A DNA stretch of 64,000 bases from Silanimonas sp. (GTDB taxonomy: Bacteria; Pseudomonadota; Gammaproteobacteria; Xanthomonadales; Xanthomonadaceae): the NCBI RefSeq assembly GCF_027531545.1, contig NZ_JAPZSC010000006.1:186001-250000 (forward strand), given 5' to 3'. Under the pieces are notes generated by a model, which was given only the letters and a program-made list of their open reading frames with translations, had not been told where the DNA came from and did no database searches. Of this stretch, positions 37,696 to 47,595 are shown piece after piece; the stretch's first letter is position 1, and every line of letters begins with the position of its first letter. The translations under genes and the position numbers were made by a program.

Positions 37696-40455
37696 ATGAT
37701 CTGGGTGCTCGCATTCGCCGCAGCCCTGATGGGCGCCTTGCTGGCGTCCGAGGCGGAGGCCGTGTTCGGCTTCGGCGCGGGCTTTCTCATCGTTGCCGCG
37801 CTCGGATTGCTGCATCGCCAGTCCAGCCGCATTGATGCACTGACGGCGCGCCTTCGCGACCTCGAAGCGCGGCGTGGCCCGCAGCCCGAATCGCGGGCCC
37901 GTCCGGCCGAAGCTCCGACGCCGGAGCCCTCGCGAACGGTGGCGGAATCGACGTCGCCCGCGGCTGCGCCAGCGCCCGAGGAACCGCCACCGATCCCGTC
38001 GATGGTCGACGCGAAACCCGCAGCCACCCCAAGCCCCTCGCCCGCTTTCGAGCGCCCTGCACCACGTCCTGCCGCCTCTCGCGCGCCGCCGGCCGAGCCC
38101 GATGCGATCGAGCGTTTCGCGGCGCGCCTGCGGGTGTTCCTTTTCGAAGGCAACGTGCCGGTCAAGCTCGGCCTGCTTGTTTCTTTGTTCGGTGTCGCCG
38201 CGCTGATCCGCTATGCCGCGAGCGCAGGCTGGCTCACCGTGCCCGTGTCCATGCGCTACGCCGGCATCGCGCTGGCAGCCATCGCGATGCTCGTTTATGG
38301 ACTGAAGCAGGTCCGCGAGCGCCCCGCTTTCGGGCTCAGCCTGCAGGGCGGCGCCATCGGCATCCTGCTGCTGACCGTGTTCGGCAGCTTCCGCGTGCCG
38401 GACTTGCTGCCCGCCGGCCTCGCGTTCGCCCTGGTGCTGGTGCTGGTCGCTGGTGCGGCCGTACTCGCCATCCGCCAGAACGCGGTGTGGCTCGCGGTCA
38501 TCGGATTCCTCGGCGGCTACCTCGCGCCCATCCTGCTCTCGACCGGCAGTGGCAACCACGTCGCGCTCTTCAGTTACTACGCGCTACTCAATGGCGCGGT
38601 CTTCGCCATGGCCTGGGTGCGCCCGTGGCGTGCGCTGAACCTGATGGGCTTCGTGTTCACCTTCGGCGTCGGTGCCCTGTGGGGCGCGAAGTACTTCCGC
38701 CCCGAACTGTTCAGTACGACCGAGCCGTTCCTCGTCGCCTTCTTCCTGATGTACGTGACGATCCCCGTGGCCTACGCGCTGAAGGGCCGCGAACCCGGCA
38801 AAGTCGATGCGACCCTCCTGTTCGGTACGCCGCTGATCGCGTTTCCGATGCAGGTGGCGCTGCTCGATGGCGAAACGATGCCCCTGGCGTTCTCGGCCCT
38901 CGCGGTTGCCGCCGTGTACCTGCTGCTGGCCTTGTGGTCGCGGCGCGAGGAGAAACTGCGCGTGCTTGGCCAGAGCGCGGCGGCCCTCGGCCTCGCCTTC
39001 GCCACCCTCGCCGTGCCACTGGCGCTCTCCGCGCGCTGGACTTCGGCCACCTGGGCGCTGCAGGGCGTAGCCCTGCTGTGGCTCGGACAGACGCAACAGC
39101 GCCGTTGGCCGCAGGCCGCGGGTGTCGGCCTGCAGGTGCTGGCGGGCTTGGCCTACGTCGCTTCGTTCGAACATGGTCATGACGGCACGGCCGTGCTCAA
39201 CGCGCACACGCTGAACCTGCTGCTGCTCGTCGCCGGTGCGGGGGCCTGCGCGTGGCTGCTCGACCGGGCGCACGAGAACCAGCGCTCGGCCGGTGGCGCA
39301 CTGCTCGCGGCCGCGGCCCTCGGCTGGTGGTTCTGGGCGGGCGCACGCGAAGTGGAGCGCCTCGACAATGTCTACGCCTCCACCGGCGGGGCGGATCTCG
39401 AGCTCGGCGCCGGCTGGCTGCTGTTCGTCGCGCTCAGTGCGCTGCTAGCCGCCTGGCTTCGTCGCCTTTCCGATTGGCGCAAGCCCGCGTGGCTGCCGGC
39501 GCTGGCCATGCCGACCGCCGTTTTCGCCGTCGTCGTGGCCTACCTCGAATCGTCGTCCTGGTTGTCGCAGCCCCGGGGCTTCACCCTGCTCGCGCTGGCC
39601 GTGGCGATGGTCGCGGTGCTTCCCACGATGCGCGGCCTCACTGGCCGACAAGCGACGACCCACATCAGTGCGCTGGCGGCCCTCACCTTGGCCTTGGGCC
39701 TAGGGATCCGCGAAGGGCTGGAAGCGATCAACGCCGAGGCCCTCGGGGACGGCTGGCGCTGGATCCTGCCGTGGCTGCCACTCGCCGCGCTCACGGCATT
39801 GCTGCTCCGTCGCCCGACGCTCGCGGCGTGGCCGGTGGGCGCGGATGCCCAGGGCTACCGCCGCATCGCGCTTGGCCTTGCGTTGCTCGTGCTTGGTTCG
39901 GTCTGGGTCGTGACCCAGGTGGTGGCCGGCACCGCGGCGCCGCTGCCTTGGGTGCCACTACTCAACCCGGTCGAGCTGTTCCAGCTGATCGGCGTGCTGG
40001 GTCTGGCAGCGTGGCTGAAGGGCCTGCCGCCTCAGGCCCCGACCCGGCCCATCGCGGCCGTGGCATTGGGAGCCGCAGTGTTCACCTTGATGACCATGGC
40101 GACCCTGCGGGCATCGTGGCATTGGGGCGCCGAGGGCTTCGCAGGCACGCCGTGGATGACCTCGGTGGATTGGGGGGATGTCGCGTCGTGGACCGTCTCG
40201 CAGGCCGCACTCAGTGTCGTGTGGTCGCTGGCCGGCGTGGTGTGCTGGGTCCTCGGTTCGCGCCGCGGGAGCCGCCCGCTGTGGACCTTCGGCGCGCTGC
40301 TGCTGGCGGCCGTGCTACTGAAACTGCTGCTGGTCGACCGCGAGAACCTCGGCGACCTGCTCGGCATCGTGTCCTTCCTGACCGTCGGCGGCCTGTTGGT
40401 GATCGTCGGCCGACTCGCGCCCCGTCCCCCAAGCCGTCTGGAGGCTTCCGAATGA
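37696..40455 (+). CDS. DUF2339 large inner-membrane protein
   Basis: A 919-aa polytopic membrane protein of unknown function. One N-terminal membrane segment (1-40) is followed by a cytoplasmic-type Pro/Ala/Glu-rich linker (about 45-140) and then more than twenty hydrophobic segments. The GNVPVKLGLLVSLFGVAALIRYAA block, where the multi-span part begins, is the family signature. GGGAG lies ten bases before ATG 37696. The next gene overlaps by 4 nt and encodes DUF3999, its regular genomic partner, so the two probably act together in the envelope. Confidence 0.88.
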   Translation: MIWVLAFAAALMGALLASEAEAVFGFGAGFLIVAALGLLHRQSSRIDALTARLRDLEARRGPQPESRARPAEAPTPEPSRTVAESTSPAAAPAPEEPPPIPSMVDAKPAATPSPSPAFERPAPRPAASRAPPAEPDAIERFAARLRVFLFEGNVPVKLGLLVSLFGVAALIRYAASAGWLTVPVSMRYAGIALAAIAMLVYGLKQVRERPAFGLSLQGGAIGILLLTVFGSFRVPDLLPAGLAFALVLVLVAGAAVLAIRQNAVWLAVIGFLGGYLAPILLSTGSGNHVALFSYYALLNGAVFAMAWVRPWRALNLMGFVFTFGVGALWGAKYFRPELFSTTEPFLVAFFLMYVTIPVAYALKGREPGKVDATLLFGTPLIAFPMQVALLDGETMPLAFSALAVAAVYLLLALWSRREEKLRVLGQSAAALGLAFATLAVPLALSARWTSATWALQGVALLWLGQTQQRRWPQAAGVGLQVLAGLAYVASFEHGHDGTAVLNAHTLNLLLLVAGAGACAWLLDRAHENQRSAGGALLAAAALGWWFWAGAREVERLDNVYASTGGADLELGAGWLLFVALSALLAAWLRRLSDWRKPAWLPALAMPTAVFAVVVAYLESSSWLSQPRGFTLLALAVAMVAVLPTMRGLTGRQATTHISALAALTLALGLGIREGLEAINAEALGDGWRWILPWLPLAALTALLLRRPTLAAWPVGADAQGYRRIALGLALLVLGSVWVVTQVVAGTAAPLPWVPLLNPVELFQLIGVLGLAAWLKGLPPQAPTRPIAAVALGAAVFTLMTMATLRASWHWGAEGFAGTPWMTSVDWGDVASWTVSQAALSVVWSLAGVVCWVLGSRRGSRPLWTFGALLLAAVLLKLLLVDRENLGDLLGIVSFLTVGGLLVIVGRLAPRPPSRLEASE

Positions 40456-41813
40456 CCCGCCCTGCCAATCGCTCTCTGGTTTTCGCGATGGCGGTGGCGG
40501 TGTCCGCCGTGCCGGTGCTCGCCAGCGACGCGGACTTCGCGCTCGCCTTCCCCATCGACGCGCCCGCAGACGCGCCGGTGTTCGCGATCGAACTCCCTGC
40601 CGAGGCCTACGCGACGCTGACAACCTCCGACCTGGCCGACCTCGTCGTGGTGGACGCTCAAGGGCGCGAGCAGCCGATCAGCCTGCATCGCCCGCCGCCG
40701 CCCGCCCCGCCGCAGGCGCCGGAAGCCTTTGCGCTGCCGCTGCCGATCGCCGTGCCGGGTGACGCCGCGTCGATGCCGGGTGCTTTGGAACTGCATGTGC
40801 GCCGCGATGCCGAAGGCACGCTGTCAGCCCTGGATCTGCGAAGCACCGACGTTGTCGCATACGGCTCCGCCCCCGCCGAATGGCTGATCGACGTCGGCGC
40901 CGAGGCGCGGCGAGGTCTCGATGGCCTCCGCCTGAGGCCACAGAGTGACGCCGATTTCCGGACGCTGGTCGACATCCGCGGCTCCGACGATCTGGTGCAT
41001 TGGGAGGACCTGCAATCCGCCCTCCCCGTGCTCCGCGCGTCCAGCGACGGACGTCGCATCGAGCGACTGGACCTGCGCTTCGCCCGCACCACGCATCGCT
41101 ACCTGGCGCTACGCCCGGTCACCGGGGAATCCGCCCTGCCCATCGTGGCCATGCTCGAGGGCTTGCGTCGGCGCGAGGCCGAGCCGGCCCCGCTGGCCTC
41201 GCGTGTCCTTGAAGCCGTCGCGGTCTCCGAGGATGGTCTGCGCGTCGATTTCGCTCCATTCGGTCCCCTGCCCGTCCAGCAGGCCGAGGTCCGACTCGTG
41301 AACGGGGATGGGATCCTCGAGTACCGCATCGAGGAACAGGTCGGGGAGCGCTGGCAGACAGTGGCCAGCGGCACGGCGTGGCGGCTTTCCATTGGCGGCG
41401 AAACGCTTGAAGCCGCCCCGGCGCCCCTTTGGCGCAGCGTCATGGGCCCGCTGCGGATCCAGCTGGCGCAGCCCGCACGGCCCCCCAGCCTCGTGCTCGG
41501 CTATGCCCCGGACCGCGTCATCGTGATGGCGAACGGCACGCCGCCCTTTCGCTTGCTGGCCGGCAGCGCCCGCCTCCGACAGGCGTCGGTGGGCATGGAA
41601 GACACCCTCGCGGCCATCCGTCGACGGCAGGGGGCGGACTGGCAGCCGCCGCTGGCCGGCGTCGGCGCGGCCCAGACCTTGGCCGGAGCCGCGGCCCTGG
41701 CGCCACCGACCGACGTGGGGCGGTGGGGCCTCTGGGCGGTCTTGGGCCTCGGGGCGCTGGTCGTCGGGGGCCTCGCTTGGCGCCTTCTGCGGGCACCGAC
41801 GCCCGCGGAGTGA
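40452..41813 (+). CDS. DUF3999 envelope protein
   Basis: A 453-aa protein with a signal peptide (about 1-24), a long exported beta-rich region, and one C-terminal membrane helix (about 425-446, VGRWGLWAVLGLGALVVGGL) ending in a short basic tail. FPIDAPADAPVFAIELP near the N-terminus and SDDLVHWEDL are family blocks; the latter recalls discoidin-like folds. The ATG overlaps the DUF2339 stop (ATGA). The function of the pair is not known to me. Confidence 0.85.
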   Translation: MTRPANRSLVFAMAVAVSAVPVLASDADFALAFPIDAPADAPVFAIELPAEAYATLTTSDLADLVVVDAQGREQPISLHRPPPPAPPQAPEAFALPLPIAVPGDAASMPGALELHVRRDAEGTLSALDLRSTDVVAYGSAPAEWLIDVGAEARRGLDGLRLRPQSDADFRTLVDIRGSDDLVHWEDLQSALPVLRASSDGRRIERLDLRFARTTHRYLALRPVTGESALPIVAMLEGLRRREAEPAPLASRVLEAVAVSEDGLRVDFAPFGPLPVQQAEVRLVNGDGILEYRIEEQVGERWQTVASGTAWRLSIGGETLEAAPAPLWRSVMGPLRIQLAQPARPPSLVLGYAPDRVIVMANGTPPFRLLAGSARLRQASVGMEDTLAAIRRRQGADWQPPLAGVGAAQTLAGAAALAPPTDVGRWGLWAVLGLGALVVGGLAWRLLRAPTPAE

Positions 41814-41864
41814 TTTCTGACGAAACGTTCATACACACGGGGGTCGATGCGTGACAGACTGCAC

Positions 41865-41883
41865 TTATTGACAGTTATTGACA
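41865..41883 (+). repeat. Tandem direct repeat TTATTGACA, period 10 bp
   Basis: Two copies of TTATTGACA (41865-41873 and 41875-41883) lie one helical turn apart, 12 bases before the ATG at 41896. A third partial TGACA is at 41852. The TTGACA cores resemble -35 boxes, but there is no room for a -10 before the gene start. A regulator binding site is the alternative. Confidence 0.5.
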
Positions 41884-41895
41884 CCCAGACGAGCC

Positions 41896-42321
41896 ATGGA
41901 TGCGATCGCCCCGATTCCCCACGTTGACGCCTTCGACATCTCGGCGCGCGGCCGCATCGCCCCACACAGTGGCTGGCGTGCCGCGGAAAAACGCGTGAAC
42001 ACCCTCGCCCTGCGCTCCGATCCGGACGGTGGCGCGGTCCCGGCCCAGCCGGCCTGGTCACCCCTCGTCCTCGCCCTCGGAGGAAGCCTCGTCCTCGCGA
42101 ACCTGAAGGCCGTGGAGCTGAAGCCAACGCTGGACGCGGTGAACCGGATCATCGACGCGCTCAACGCCCTTCCGGACGATGCCAACTTCGCCGACCTCGA
42201 GCGTGCGCTCGGCCTGCGCGAACCCCGCGATTCGCATGACCGCATCGGCGACGCGATGAATCGCGTCCTCCGCGCCCTCGAATCGCGCCGGGCCGACGCC
42301 AACCGCTCGATCCTGCGCTGA
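41896..42321 (+). CDS. Hypothetical protein, 141 aa
   Basis: I do not recognise this protein. The N-terminal part (1-55) is polar with no signal peptide. A hydrophobic stretch (about 58-72, SPLVLALGGSLVLAN) could be a membrane or amphipathic helix. The C-terminal half (about 75-141) is predicted helical and charged (LKPTLDAVNRIIDALNAL, DRIGDAMNRVLRALESRR). Coding bias matches its neighbours. It converges with argH, 22 bp from that gene's stop, and follows DUF3999 by 82 bp that contain the direct repeat. Confidence 0.65.
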   Translation: MDAIAPIPHVDAFDISARGRIAPHSGWRAAEKRVNTLALRSDPDGGAVPAQPAWSPLVLALGGSLVLANLKAVELKPTLDAVNRIIDALNALPDDANFADLERALGLREPRDSHDRIGDAMNRVLRALESRRADANRSILR

Positions 42322-42343
42322 GCGAGGCGTCCCGGCCTTCGCC

Positions 42344-43636
42344 TCAGCGGTTCAAGGACGACCAGCGGGCGACGAGAACGGACAGCCTGAGATCGCCCGC
42401 AGCACCCGGCGACACCCGCGATTCGAGGCTGCCCTGCGGATCACGCTCGGCCCATTGCGTCGGGTCCGCGGCCTGCTGGTAGGCGTCGCGGAACGGCATG
42501 CCCCCAGCGGAGAGTTCAACGGCCAGATCGGTGGCGTACATCGAAGGCTCGATGGCGGCACGCATGCGCTCCGGCTGCCATTCCAACGCCCGCAGCAGGT
42601 CCGGCAGCAAACCCAGTGCCGCCAGGCCACGACCGAAGCCATGCACGATGGCGCCCTTCGAGTACTGCAGGTCGCGGTGGTAGCCCGACGGCAGCGAGAG
42701 CAGCTGCTCCACTTCGATCTTCGCCGCGGCGACGGAGGCGTACACGCCACGCATCAGCTCGATGACATCGGGATTGCGCTTGTTCGGCATCAGCGAGCTG
42801 CCCGTCGTGTACTTCGCCGGAAGCCGCACGAACGTGTACTCCGCGCTGGCGAACAGCGATAGATCCCACGCGAGCCGGCGAAGGTCGAGCAGTCCGGAGC
42901 CGAGCGCTTCCAAGGCGGCGAGCTCGAACTTGCCGCGCGAGAGCTGCGCGTACGTGGCGGCGACCTGCATGCGGCCGAAGCCGAGGGCACTGGTGGTGTG
43001 GTCACGGTCCAAGGCGAGGTTCACGCCATAACCGGCCGCCGAACCGAGCGGATTCGCATCGATCCAGCGTGCCGTGGCGCGCAGGCGGTCGGCATCGTCG
43101 AGGAAGGCCTCGGCCCAACCGGCCCACCACATCGCCGCGCTCGACACCATCGCGCGCTGCAAGTGGGTGTAGCCCGGCAGCGGCAGCTCGCCCTCCTTCG
43201 CGGCGCGCTCGAGCGCGACGCCGGCGGCGGCGTGGCAGAGCGACGCCGCATGCGCAAGACGGTCCTTCAGCCACAGGCGCGTCGCCACCAGCACCTGGTC
43301 GTTGCGGCTGCGGCCGGTGTGGATCTTCTTGCCCACATCGCCGAGACGTTCGATCAGGCGGGCCTCGATGGCGGAATGCATGTCCTCGAAGCGATCGTCG
43401 AGGAGGAAGCGGCCCGCCGCCACGTCGGCATCGAGTTCCGCCAATTCCCGGGCGATCGCGGCCCGCTCGTCGGCAGTGAGGATGCCGATGCGTTCCAAGC
43501 CTTCGGCATGCGCGCCGCTGGCACGGATGTCGTAGCGGATGAACTCGCGATCGAGGATGACATCGTCGCCCGCGAGGAAACGCTGAATGTCCGCGTCGAT
43601 GTCCATGCCGGGCTTGGCCCACAAGACGTTGCTCAT
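42344..43636 (-). CDS. argH: Argininosuccinate lyase
   Basis: Last step of arginine synthesis: argininosuccinate to arginine and fumarate. The 430-aa product belongs to the fumarase/aspartase superfamily with the signature [13 protein letters not shown], the [10 protein letters not shown] segment and the catalytic [12 protein letters not shown] block. The start ATG overlaps the argC stop (ATGA). It is the terminal gene of the seven-gene arginine operon. Confidence 0.95.
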   Translation of the reverse strand: MSNVLWAKPGMDIDADIQRFLAGDDVILDREFIRYDIRASGAHAEGLERIGILTADERAAIARELAELDADVAAGRFLLDDRFEDMHSAIEARLIERLGDVGKKIHTGRSRNDQVLVATRLWLKDRLAHAASLCHAAAGVALERAAKEGELPLPGYTHLQRAMVSSAAMWWAGWAEAFLDDADRLRATARWIDANPLGSAAGYGVNLALDRDHTTSALGFGRMQVAATYAQLSRGKFELAALEALGSGLLDLRRLAWDLSLFASAEYTFVRLPAKYTTGSSLMPNKRNPDVIELMRGVYASVAAAKIEVEQLLSLPSGYHRDLQYSKGAIVHGFGRGLAALGLLPDLLRALEWQPERMRAAIEPSMYATDLAVELSAGGMPFRDAYQQAADPTQWAERDPQGSLESRVSPGAAGDLRLSVLVARWSSLNR

Positions 43637-44586
43637 GCCGCCCACTCCACGGTGAGGCCCGTCGTCTCGGCCTGGCCGAACGCGAGGTTGAGGTTCTGCA
43701 GGGCCTGCGTTGCGGCGCCCTTCAGCAGGTTGTCGAGGGTGCTGACCACGACCAAGCGCCGACCGTCGTCCGACACCGCGAAGCCACCGATCTCGACGCC
43801 GTGCCGGTTCGCGATGCGCGAAACCCACGGCGCGCCATCGACCACCCGGACCAGCGGCTCGTTGGCGTAGGCCGTCGCGTAGCGGGCGCGAAGCGCATCG
43901 AGCGTCGCGGGCGCGCGCAGGTGGGCATTGACCGTCATGGTGATGCCGCGGAAATGCGGCGCCACGTGCGGCATGAACTCGACGGGATGGCCGAGGTGGC
44001 GGGTCACCTCGCGCTCGTGCACGTGGTTCACCAGCGCGTACGGCATCAGGTTGTCGTGCAGCTTGGCCGGGTCGTTCTTGTCGCTCGGCGTCGTGCCGGC
44101 ACCGCTGTAGCCGGACACGCCGAAGCACTGCGCGGGGCCGTCGACGAGATCCAGGACCGGCGCCAGGGCCAGTTGCATCGCCGTCGCGTAGCACCCGGGA
44201 TTGCTGATGCGCGTTGCACCATCGAGCGCCGCGCGGTTCCGCTCGGGCAGGCCGTAGGCCCACGAGGAATCAAAGCGGAAATCGGCCGACAGATCGACGA
44301 TGGCCATGCCCGGGGCGATGGCATCGACGGCGGCGACGTAGGGTGCGGCCAGCCCATTCGGCAGGCCGAGCACCACGGCATCCACGCCGCTCGTCGCGAC
44401 GCCGGCCGCATCCAGTGCCGTGTAGCGCAATTCGCCGCGGTAGGCCGGCTCGTGGTCGGCGAGACGTTGGCCCTCGCGCTCGCGCGAGGACACGAAGGCG
44501 ATCTCGAACCCGGGATGCGCTGCGAGCAGCTTGATGAGTTCGGTGCCAACGTAGCCGCGGGCACCGACAAGGCCGACACGGATCAT
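43633..44586 (-). CDS. argC: N-acetyl-gamma-glutamyl-phosphate reductase
   Basis: NADPH-dependent reduction of N-acetylglutamyl phosphate to the semialdehyde. The 317-aa product has an N-terminal nucleotide fold ([18 protein letters not shown]) and the catalytic cysteine C132 in [10 protein letters not shown], followed by [15 protein letters not shown] and the [13 protein letters not shown] block. ATGA overlaps join it to the acetyltransferase gene upstream and to argH downstream. Confidence 0.96.
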   Translation of the reverse strand: MIRVGLVGARGYVGTELIKLLAAHPGFEIAFVSSREREGQRLADHEPAYRGELRYTALDAAGVATSGVDAVVLGLPNGLAAPYVAAVDAIAPGMAIVDLSADFRFDSSWAYGLPERNRAALDGATRISNPGCYATAMQLALAPVLDLVDGPAQCFGVSGYSGAGTTPSDKNDPAKLHDNLMPYALVNHVHEREVTRHLGHPVEFMPHVAPHFRGITMTVNAHLRAPATLDALRARYATAYANEPLVRVVDGAPWVSRIANRHGVEIGGFAVSDDGRRLVVVSTLDNLLKGAATQALQNLNLAFGQAETTGLTVEWAA

Positions 44587-45185
44587 GCGATGTCTCCTTG
44601 GCGTGCCATCAGTTGTTTGAGGTGCCCACGAACCGAAGGCCATTCACCGTCGATGATCGAGAACACCACGGTGTCGCGCCAATGGCCGTCCGGCATCCGC
44701 AGGTGGTTGCGCAGCACGCCCTCCTCCTTGGCACCGAGCCGGGCGATCGCGGCACGCGAGGCGTGGTTCATGACGTGCGTGAAGAACTCCACGCGGCGGC
44801 ATTCCATGGTTTCAAAGGCATGCGTGAGCAGCAGGGCCTTGGCCTCGGTGTTGAGCCCGGTGCGTTGGACGCGCTTCGCGTACCACGTCCAGCCGATCTG
44901 CACCCGACGGTGCATGGCCTCGATGTCGCCGAAACGGGTGCTGCCGACGATCATGCCGTCGGCGTCACGCACGACGAACGGGAGGGCCTGCCCGGCATCG
45001 CGAAGTGCCAAGGCCTTGTCAACGTAGGCCACCATGCCGTCCGGTGCGGGAATCGCGGTGTACCCCGGCTTCCAGAGTTCGCCGTCGCGAACCGCGTCTT
45101 GCAGCCCGGGGACATGTTCCCGCGCCAGCGGCTCGAGCATCACGTATCGGCCCGTCAACGTGGGCACGATGGTCCAGGCGCTCAT
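44583..45185 (-). CDS. GNAT acetyltransferase inside the arginine operon (RimJ-like)
   Basis: A 200-aa GNAT protein of the RimJ/RimL-like group: an N-terminal substrate strand ([17 protein letters not shown]), an acetyl-CoA-binding region reading [20 protein letters not shown], and [19 protein letters not shown], typical of protein or amino-acid N-acetyltransferases. It overlaps argAB and argC by 4 nt on each side, so it is translated with them. The substrate is unknown; the pathway works on N-acetylated intermediates, which makes a role in acetyl transfer in the pathway conceivable. The operon already has a synthase in the ArgAB fusion. Confidence 0.85.
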   Translation of the reverse strand: MSAWTIVPTLTGRYVMLEPLAREHVPGLQDAVRDGELWKPGYTAIPAPDGMVAYVDKALALRDAGQALPFVVRDADGMIVGSTRFGDIEAMHRRVQIGWTWYAKRVQRTGLNTEAKALLLTHAFETMECRRVEFFTHVMNHASRAAIARLGAKEEGVLRNHLRMPDGHWRDTVVFSIIDGEWPSVRGHLKQLMARQGDIA

Positions 45186-46501
45186 GCGGCGGCCCCCAGC
45201 TTCAACGTGGCCGGACGGGTGCGGCAGTGTTCGACGGCGAAGCGGATGTCATCGAAGCCCTCGAGGCCGTACCAGAACACCGTCCACGGGTCGCCCTTCA
45301 GAGCGCCCTCCGACTGGTCGAAGTAGAAATCATTGATCGCATTCGTGCTGCGCGAACGCCAGAACAGCCGCGGCGTCTCCGCACGCATCACGTCCCACGC
45401 GGCACGCCCGAGGCCCTCGCCCTTGGCGTCGTCGGCGACGGCGAACTTGTCGAGGTGCGGGATGCCGTTCTCTTCGGTCAGGACCAGCGCGGCGCGGTAG
45501 TTGGCCGAGACGTAGATGCGCCACGGCACGGTGCGCTCGAAGTAGTCCAGCGTGAGCGCGCGGCCGAAACCGGATTCGATCAGATGCTTCAAGCGCGGCA
45601 GATCGACCTGGTCCCAGCGCTCGAACACGTGGATCGCCTCGCCGCGACGCACCAGCGTCCCCGAGCCGCGATGGGTGAACAGCTCCTTGGCCAGTTCGTC
45701 GGGCTTGGTGATCGACACCGAGGACGAGGGCGGCAGCGCGTCCAGCAGGTCAGCGATCTGCTCGATCTTCACCCGCATGCCGCCGGTCAGCCACGGGGCC
45801 GCCATCAGGCGCTCGCGGTCGGTGCTGAGGTTGATCGAATCGATCAGCCTGCCCTCCCCGTCCAGCAGGCCACCGGTGCCGGTGAGGAAAATGATCTTGT
45901 AGGGCTGCAGCGACTTCACCAGCTCGTTGGCCGCCCAGTCGGCGTTGACGTTGACGATCTGGCCGTCCTTCGTCTCGCCGAGCGAACAGATCACAGGAAT
46001 GGAATTCGCGCGGATCGCCGCCTCGACGCCCTCGCGCTCGACGCGCTTCACATCGCCGACGAGGCCGAGGCGCTCGCGGTCGACGATCTCGGCCTCGAAC
46101 ACGCCGGTCTGGATCGATGTGGCGCGCACGCCCGCTTCCTGCAGCGCATCGACGAGGCGCAGGTTCTCGCGCACCAGTACGCGGCGCACGACGGCCAGCA
46201 CCTCGGGTGGCGTGACGCGCAGGCCGTCGACGGTCTGCTTGGTGATGCCGGCAGCGGCCATCTCCTCGTCCAGCTGCGGGCCGGCGCCGTGGATCACCAC
46301 CGGCGTCAGGCCCACCTGCTGCAGGAAGCTGAGCGAGGAAATCAGCGATTCCATGTCGTCGCGAAGGATCGCGCCGCCGACCTTGACGACGGCGAAGCGC
46401 GCGGCGTCCACCGAGCTGAAGCGCTTCAGGTACTGCTGGATCTCCTTGGCGCTCGCCATGTTGGAGAGCAGGCGGACGATGGTGGTTCGAAGGTCGGTCA
46501 T
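45182..46501 (-). CDS. argB: Bifunctional N-acetylglutamate synthase/kinase
   Basis: Xanthomonad-type fusion of 439 aa. The amino-acid kinase domain (about 30-290) has [26 protein letters not shown] and [15 protein letters not shown]; the C-terminal NAT domain (about 300-439) has the [12 protein letters not shown] and [12 protein letters not shown] blocks of the vertebrate-like synthase. It acetylates glutamate and phosphorylates the product, the first two steps of the pathway, and is expected to be inhibited by arginine. The start ATG 46501 overlaps the argE stop (ATGA). It may also be labelled argA/argB. Confidence 0.93.
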   Translation of the reverse strand: MTDLRTTIVRLLSNMASAKEIQQYLKRFSSVDAARFAVVKVGGAILRDDMESLISSLSFLQQVGLTPVVIHGAGPQLDEEMAAAGITKQTVDGLRVTPPEVLAVVRRVLVRENLRLVDALQEAGVRATSIQTGVFEAEIVDRERLGLVGDVKRVEREGVEAAIRANSIPVICSLGETKDGQIVNVNADWAANELVKSLQPYKIIFLTGTGGLLDGEGRLIDSINLSTDRERLMAAPWLTGGMRVKIEQIADLLDALPPSSSVSITKPDELAKELFTHRGSGTLVRRGEAIHVFERWDQVDLPRLKHLIESGFGRALTLDYFERTVPWRIYVSANYRAALVLTEENGIPHLDKFAVADDAKGEGLGRAAWDVMRAETPRLFWRSRSTNAINDFYFDQSEGALKGDPWTVFWYGLEGFDDIRFAVEHCRTRPATLKLGAAA

Positions 46502-47595
46502 GGCCGCGAGAACAGTCGGATCAGGTGGTCGGTGTACGAGGCGAGTTGGTCGAGCGCGACCCACTCGTCGGCGGTGTGGGCCTGGGCGATGTCGCCGGGG
46601 CCGAACACGAGGGCCGTCATGCCCGCCTGCGAGAACAGGCTGGCTTCGGTCCAGAAGTCGACGGCGTTGCCGATCGGCAAGCCCAGTTCATCGGCGAGAT
46701 CGCGCGCGGCGAGGCGCTTGCCCTCTGCCTGCGCGACCTCACCCGCCGGCAGCGAGGGGCCGTAGAACGTCGCCTCGTAGTGCGCGAGCGCGGCCGGATC
46801 CGCCAGCCCCTCGAAGTGCGCGTGCAACTGCGCGACATCCATGCTGGGCAGCGGCCGGAAGCCGAAACGTACCTCGGCGCTCGGCGCGATCATGTTGGCT
46901 TTGATGCCGCCTTCGACGCGGCCGATGTTGAAGCGCAGCCCGGTCAGCCCGCCGAAGCGCTGGTGCGCCTGCGATTCGACGAAGGCCAAGGCCGCCTCGC
47001 CCCAGTGGATGGCCTGATGCAGGGCCGACAGCTTCAAGGCGTTCGCCGCCGAGGCGTGCCCGGCTTGGCCCTGGAACTTCATCAGCACCGAGGCGATGCC
47101 GCGATGCGCCAGCACGGCCTCGCAGCCCGTCGGTTCCGCGACCACGGCCTCGGTGAAGCCATGGCCTTGGGCGAGGAAGCCGGCGATGCAGCGGGCATCG
47201 TTGGCTTCTTCATCGGTGGTGAACAGGAAGGCCGCATCGCCCGTGGTGCGGGCTGCCGCCGCCAGCATCGCCGCCGCCGCGCCCTTGATGTCGCAGGCGC
47301 CGAGGCCGATGGCGCGATCGGCCGTCACGCGCAGCACGTGCGGGCTGGCCGTCCACGCCGGCGAGTCGGGCACGGTGTCCATGTGCACGTTGAACACCCG
47401 GGTCGGGTTGCCGCGCACGGCCAGCAGGGCCACCGCACCAGCGCCGAAATCGGTCAACTGGAAGCGGAAGCCCGGCAGGTTCGCCTGCAGGTAGTCGAAC
47501 ATCCCGCCGGTGCCGATGGCCCGTGGCGGGTTGCGCGTGTCGAAGCCGACGAGGGCTTCGAGGTGCTCCAGCGTGCTGGCGAGGGCCTCGCTCAC
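46498..47595 (-). CDS. argE: N-acetyl-L-citrulline deacetylase (ArgE family)
   Basis: M20 metallopeptidase-fold deacetylase of 365 aa. The metal ligands lie in [36 protein letters not shown] and [14 protein letters not shown]; the dimerisation domain follows. In organisms with the acetylornithine carbamoyltransferase route, this enzyme removes acetate from N-acetylcitrulline, not N-acetylornithine, and the ArgF' gene in this operon supports that reading. The start is GTG 47595 overlapping the argG stop (GTGA). Confidence 0.9.
   Translation of the reverse strand: MSEALASTLEHLEALVGFDTRNPPRAIGTGGMFDYLQANLPGFRFQLTDFGAGAVALLAVRGNPTRVFNVHMDTVPDSPAWTASPHVLRVTADRAIGLGACDIKGAAAAMLAAAARTTGDAAFLFTTDEEANDARCIAGFLAQGHGFTEAVVAEPTGCEAVLAHRGIASVLMKFQGQAGHASAANALKLSALHQAIHWGEAALAFVESQAHQRFGGLTGLRFNIGRVEGGIKANMIAPSAEVRFGFRPLPSMDVAQLHAHFEGLADPAALAHYEATFYGPSLPAGEVAQAEGKRLAARDLADELGLPIGNAVDFWTEASLFSQAGMTALVFGPGDIAQAHTADEWVALDQLASYTDHLIRLFSRP

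Noticed and set aside
41868-41883. TTGACA boxes before the 141-aa gene read as -35 elements
   Set aside because: A -10 at normal spacing would fall at or after the ATG at 41896, and no TATAAT-like sequence is there.
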